This document shows, in pieces, positions 62,205 through 64,000 of a stretch of 64,000 nucleotides of DNA. A model generated the notes under the pieces. It was given only the letters and a program-made list of their open reading frames with translations, did not search any database and was not told the DNA's origin. Every line of letters begins with the position of its first letter. The first letter of the stretch is position 1. The position numbers were made by a program, and so were the translations under genes. The DNA is from Homalodisca vitripennis (Eukaryota > Arthropoda > Insecta > Hemiptera > Cicadellidae): NCBI RefSeq assembly GCF_021130785.1, contig NC_060213.1, positions 67,394,501 to 67,458,500 of the forward strand. Direction: 5' to 3'.

Positions 62205-62565
62205 CAGTAGCTTTGTGGAGGACAGCTGAGTAGAACGGAGGTCCGTAATGATTGGTTGTATTACTGGACATTGGATATTCCGAAGCCACCTAAACAGAAT
62301 AGACATCCATGTTTAGCACATCCTGTGCAGGAAATGTGGCAAGGCTGATGAACAGCTGCACCTCTTCATATTTGAATATCCGGCATTACAAAGCAAACGC
62401 TCAAGACATGCTTTTCTTAGGCTACTTAAGAGAGACTGGAGCAGGTAAACGCTGTACAGAAGTTCTCATGGCTTTTTAAAGGCCCGGGATTTAACGCGAC
62501 TTAAAGCTGGAAGATTGTCCTCAGTAAGCCGGATAGCTGAGAGGTAATTATTTGGCCCAGGAAAC
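62205..62565 (+). pseudogene. LINE remnant: RNase H end and zinc-knuckle-like C terminus
   Basis: The plus strand encodes IGCITGHWIFRSHLNRIDIH, then a stop, then CRKCGKADEQLHLFIFEYPA and SKRSRHAFL. This matches the end of RNase H-bearing non-LTR elements (LxxGHxxLxxHLxRxxI...CRxCxxxxExxxHxxxxCPxLxxxR). Frame interruptions and the missing upstream reverse transcriptase show it is dead. Confidence 0.75.
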
Positions 62566-62779
62566 CTGTATTATACAATAAAAAGAGGTACTATCGAAAC
62601 TGTGTACCTATATCAACAGTGTTTGTTATATTTATATATTATCTTTATTCGAGCCTTATATAATAAATAAATTTGTAAGACTTTCTATTTGAATGTAAAT
62701 ATCGTAATTCACGTTAGAAATGAGCACCAAACAATAAACAGCAAAATTCGTTTGAGACTTTATAGAGATTAATGATATG

Positions 62780-63766
62780 CAGGGTGTAAATTAAATCCTG
62801 ATATGCCTGGATATATTAAAAACGGATGAAGATATCAATGTATAACCTTTACCATACTTATAAAAATACGTTTTTGGGTTTTTTGGAGGATAAAAAAGCT
62901 CGCTCCCATTCCAAAGGTGTCGCCGGGGGGCGGGCCTTAAATTTTTAATTGCAATCCCTATCTTGTGACATATTAGTGTAATGGTCTATTTAATAGAAAT
63001 AAAATGACATGAAGAAAACATCTCTAGGACGTTAATAGCAAAAGTTATGGCCAAATAACCCCTTAAATTTTAGGCTTTGACTTCCCCCTTCGTCCTTTAA
63101 GATACATTGCATTTGAGCGTTAGTTGCTTAAGTTATCTAAAAATATTTAAATCAAGTTTAATTTATCGTAACCAATGACTGAAATATACCAGAATATGTT
63201 ATATGTGTTGTAATTGACATGTACAACTTACACGAAACAATTTTCGAAAAGGCTTAATTAATTTCTCAGGAGTCAATTTCTAATGCAGTATCAGCTTTGT
63301 ACACGCAGATAGCCTACTGCAAAACCGCTGAAGGTCAACAATTTCAGCACTTTATACATTGAAGCAGGTAAGAGGTGCACAGCTCATGCCGTTACGTAGT
63401 GGCCAATTTTTGTATGCATATTTTTAGTAAGGGGTGTCTTAAAAATTGTCTCTAGGTGATATTACAATGTAAGGGGTTATTTAACCATGAATTCCGCTAG
63501 GAACGTCAAAGAGATGTTTCCTTCATGTTTTTTTAATGGTCTATTTCGTTGAAATAGACCATTAAAATAATATGTCACAAGATAGAGATTGCATTTTGGA
63601 AATTTAAGGTTATCTCCCAATCCACACCTTTAAAAGGGGGGGTGGAACTTTTTTATCCTCCAAAAAATCCCAAGGAGTATTTTAATAAGTATGGTGAAGG
63701 TTGTACATCGATATCTCAATTCTTTTGGAATATATACAGGTATACCACGACTTAATTTACACTCTG
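62780..63766. mobile_element. Foldback/MITE-type element with ~300-bp terminal inverted repeats
   Basis: The left end CAGGGTGTAAATTAAATCCT and the right end (inverted) CAGAGTGTAAATTAAGTCGT start arms that stay similar inward for about 300 bp. Examples are GGTTTTTTGGAGGATAAAAAA against the inverse of TTTTTTATCCTCCAAAAAAT, and AAATAACCCCTTA against TAAGGGGTTATTT. TA follows the right end; the left border TG may be a mutated TA. The centre (about 63090-63450) has no open frame. A fragment of the family is in receptor intron 1 (32130-32250). Confidence 0.85.
63531..63567. repeat. Perfect 17-bp hairpin inside the foldback element
   Basis: TTTTAATGGTCTATTTC, GTT and GAAATAGACCATTAAAA make a perfect 17-bp stem with a 3-base loop. 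The left arm has only one half (ATGGTCTATTTAATAGAAAT), so this palindrome formed after the arms diverged or was lost on the left. Confidence 0.9.
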
Positions 63767-64000
63767 TATATTAAGCTCTTGCAAATAGCGATTACTACTA
63801 TTTAACGATATGGTATTGAACTAAACTCAACAAATAACAAGAAGAACATTGAAGTGTTATATTACATCGCCTGGGCCAGATGTTGTAGCAAATTGAATAA
63901 ACGTTGCTGTGATTACTTAATGGTCGTCCATTTGCTTCGCAACCTCTTGTTTAGGTTGTAAATATATTTAAAGTTACTTATGTTCTCAAACAACGATTTT

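Overview
The window looks like insect nuclear DNA. It is very AT-rich, with long introns, long (TA)n tracts and many decayed transposable elements. Its one clear gene encodes a class B (secretin-family) G-protein-coupled receptor of the insect CRF-like diuretic hormone (DH44) receptor type. I saw no bacterial-style gene clusters, CRISPR arrays or operons. The order cannot be fixed by eye; a hemipteroid insect is a guess.

Layout. 1-31.9 kb is repeat-rich DNA. It holds a Penelope-like retroelement end with a degenerate hammerhead-ribozyme-like motif (2.4-3.1 kb), a SINE tail (3.3 kb), a decayed transposase (6.7-7.6 kb), a tRNA-like sequence inside a set of inverted repeats (15.7-16.0 kb), a Jockey-like LINE remnant (17.4-17.7 kb), a complete but dead mariner-type element with ~490-bp terminal inverted repeats (25.1-27.6 kb) and an internally deleted relative (29.55-30.12 kb). 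31.95-45.86 kb is the receptor gene on the + strand: 11 recognisable coding exons that join in phase to about 465 residues (5' end uncertain), with mobile-element debris in its introns. 45.9-64 kb is again repeat-rich: a mariner-type remnant split by a tRNA-derived SINE (48.2-48.9 kb), a second copy of the 17-25 kb segment (54.1-61.1 kb), a LINE RNase H-end remnant (62.2-62.6 kb) and a ~1-kb foldback element (62.8-63.8 kb).

Three structures stand out. (1) Two separate exons of the receptor, the hormone-binding exon 2 and the TM7/tail exon 10, each sit in a small tandem array of copies of which only one looks usable. (2) A diverged, direct, colinear duplication of about 7 kb flanks the receptor gene; inside it a 69-base stretch is identical in both copies although its surroundings are much diverged. 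(3) A 5S-rRNA-like SINE in intron 8 ends with a sequence carrying a consensus hammerhead ribozyme core. The receptor is expected to bind a CRF-like diuretic peptide and signal through Gs and cAMP in excretory tissue and neurons; that role comes from the family, not from this DNA.
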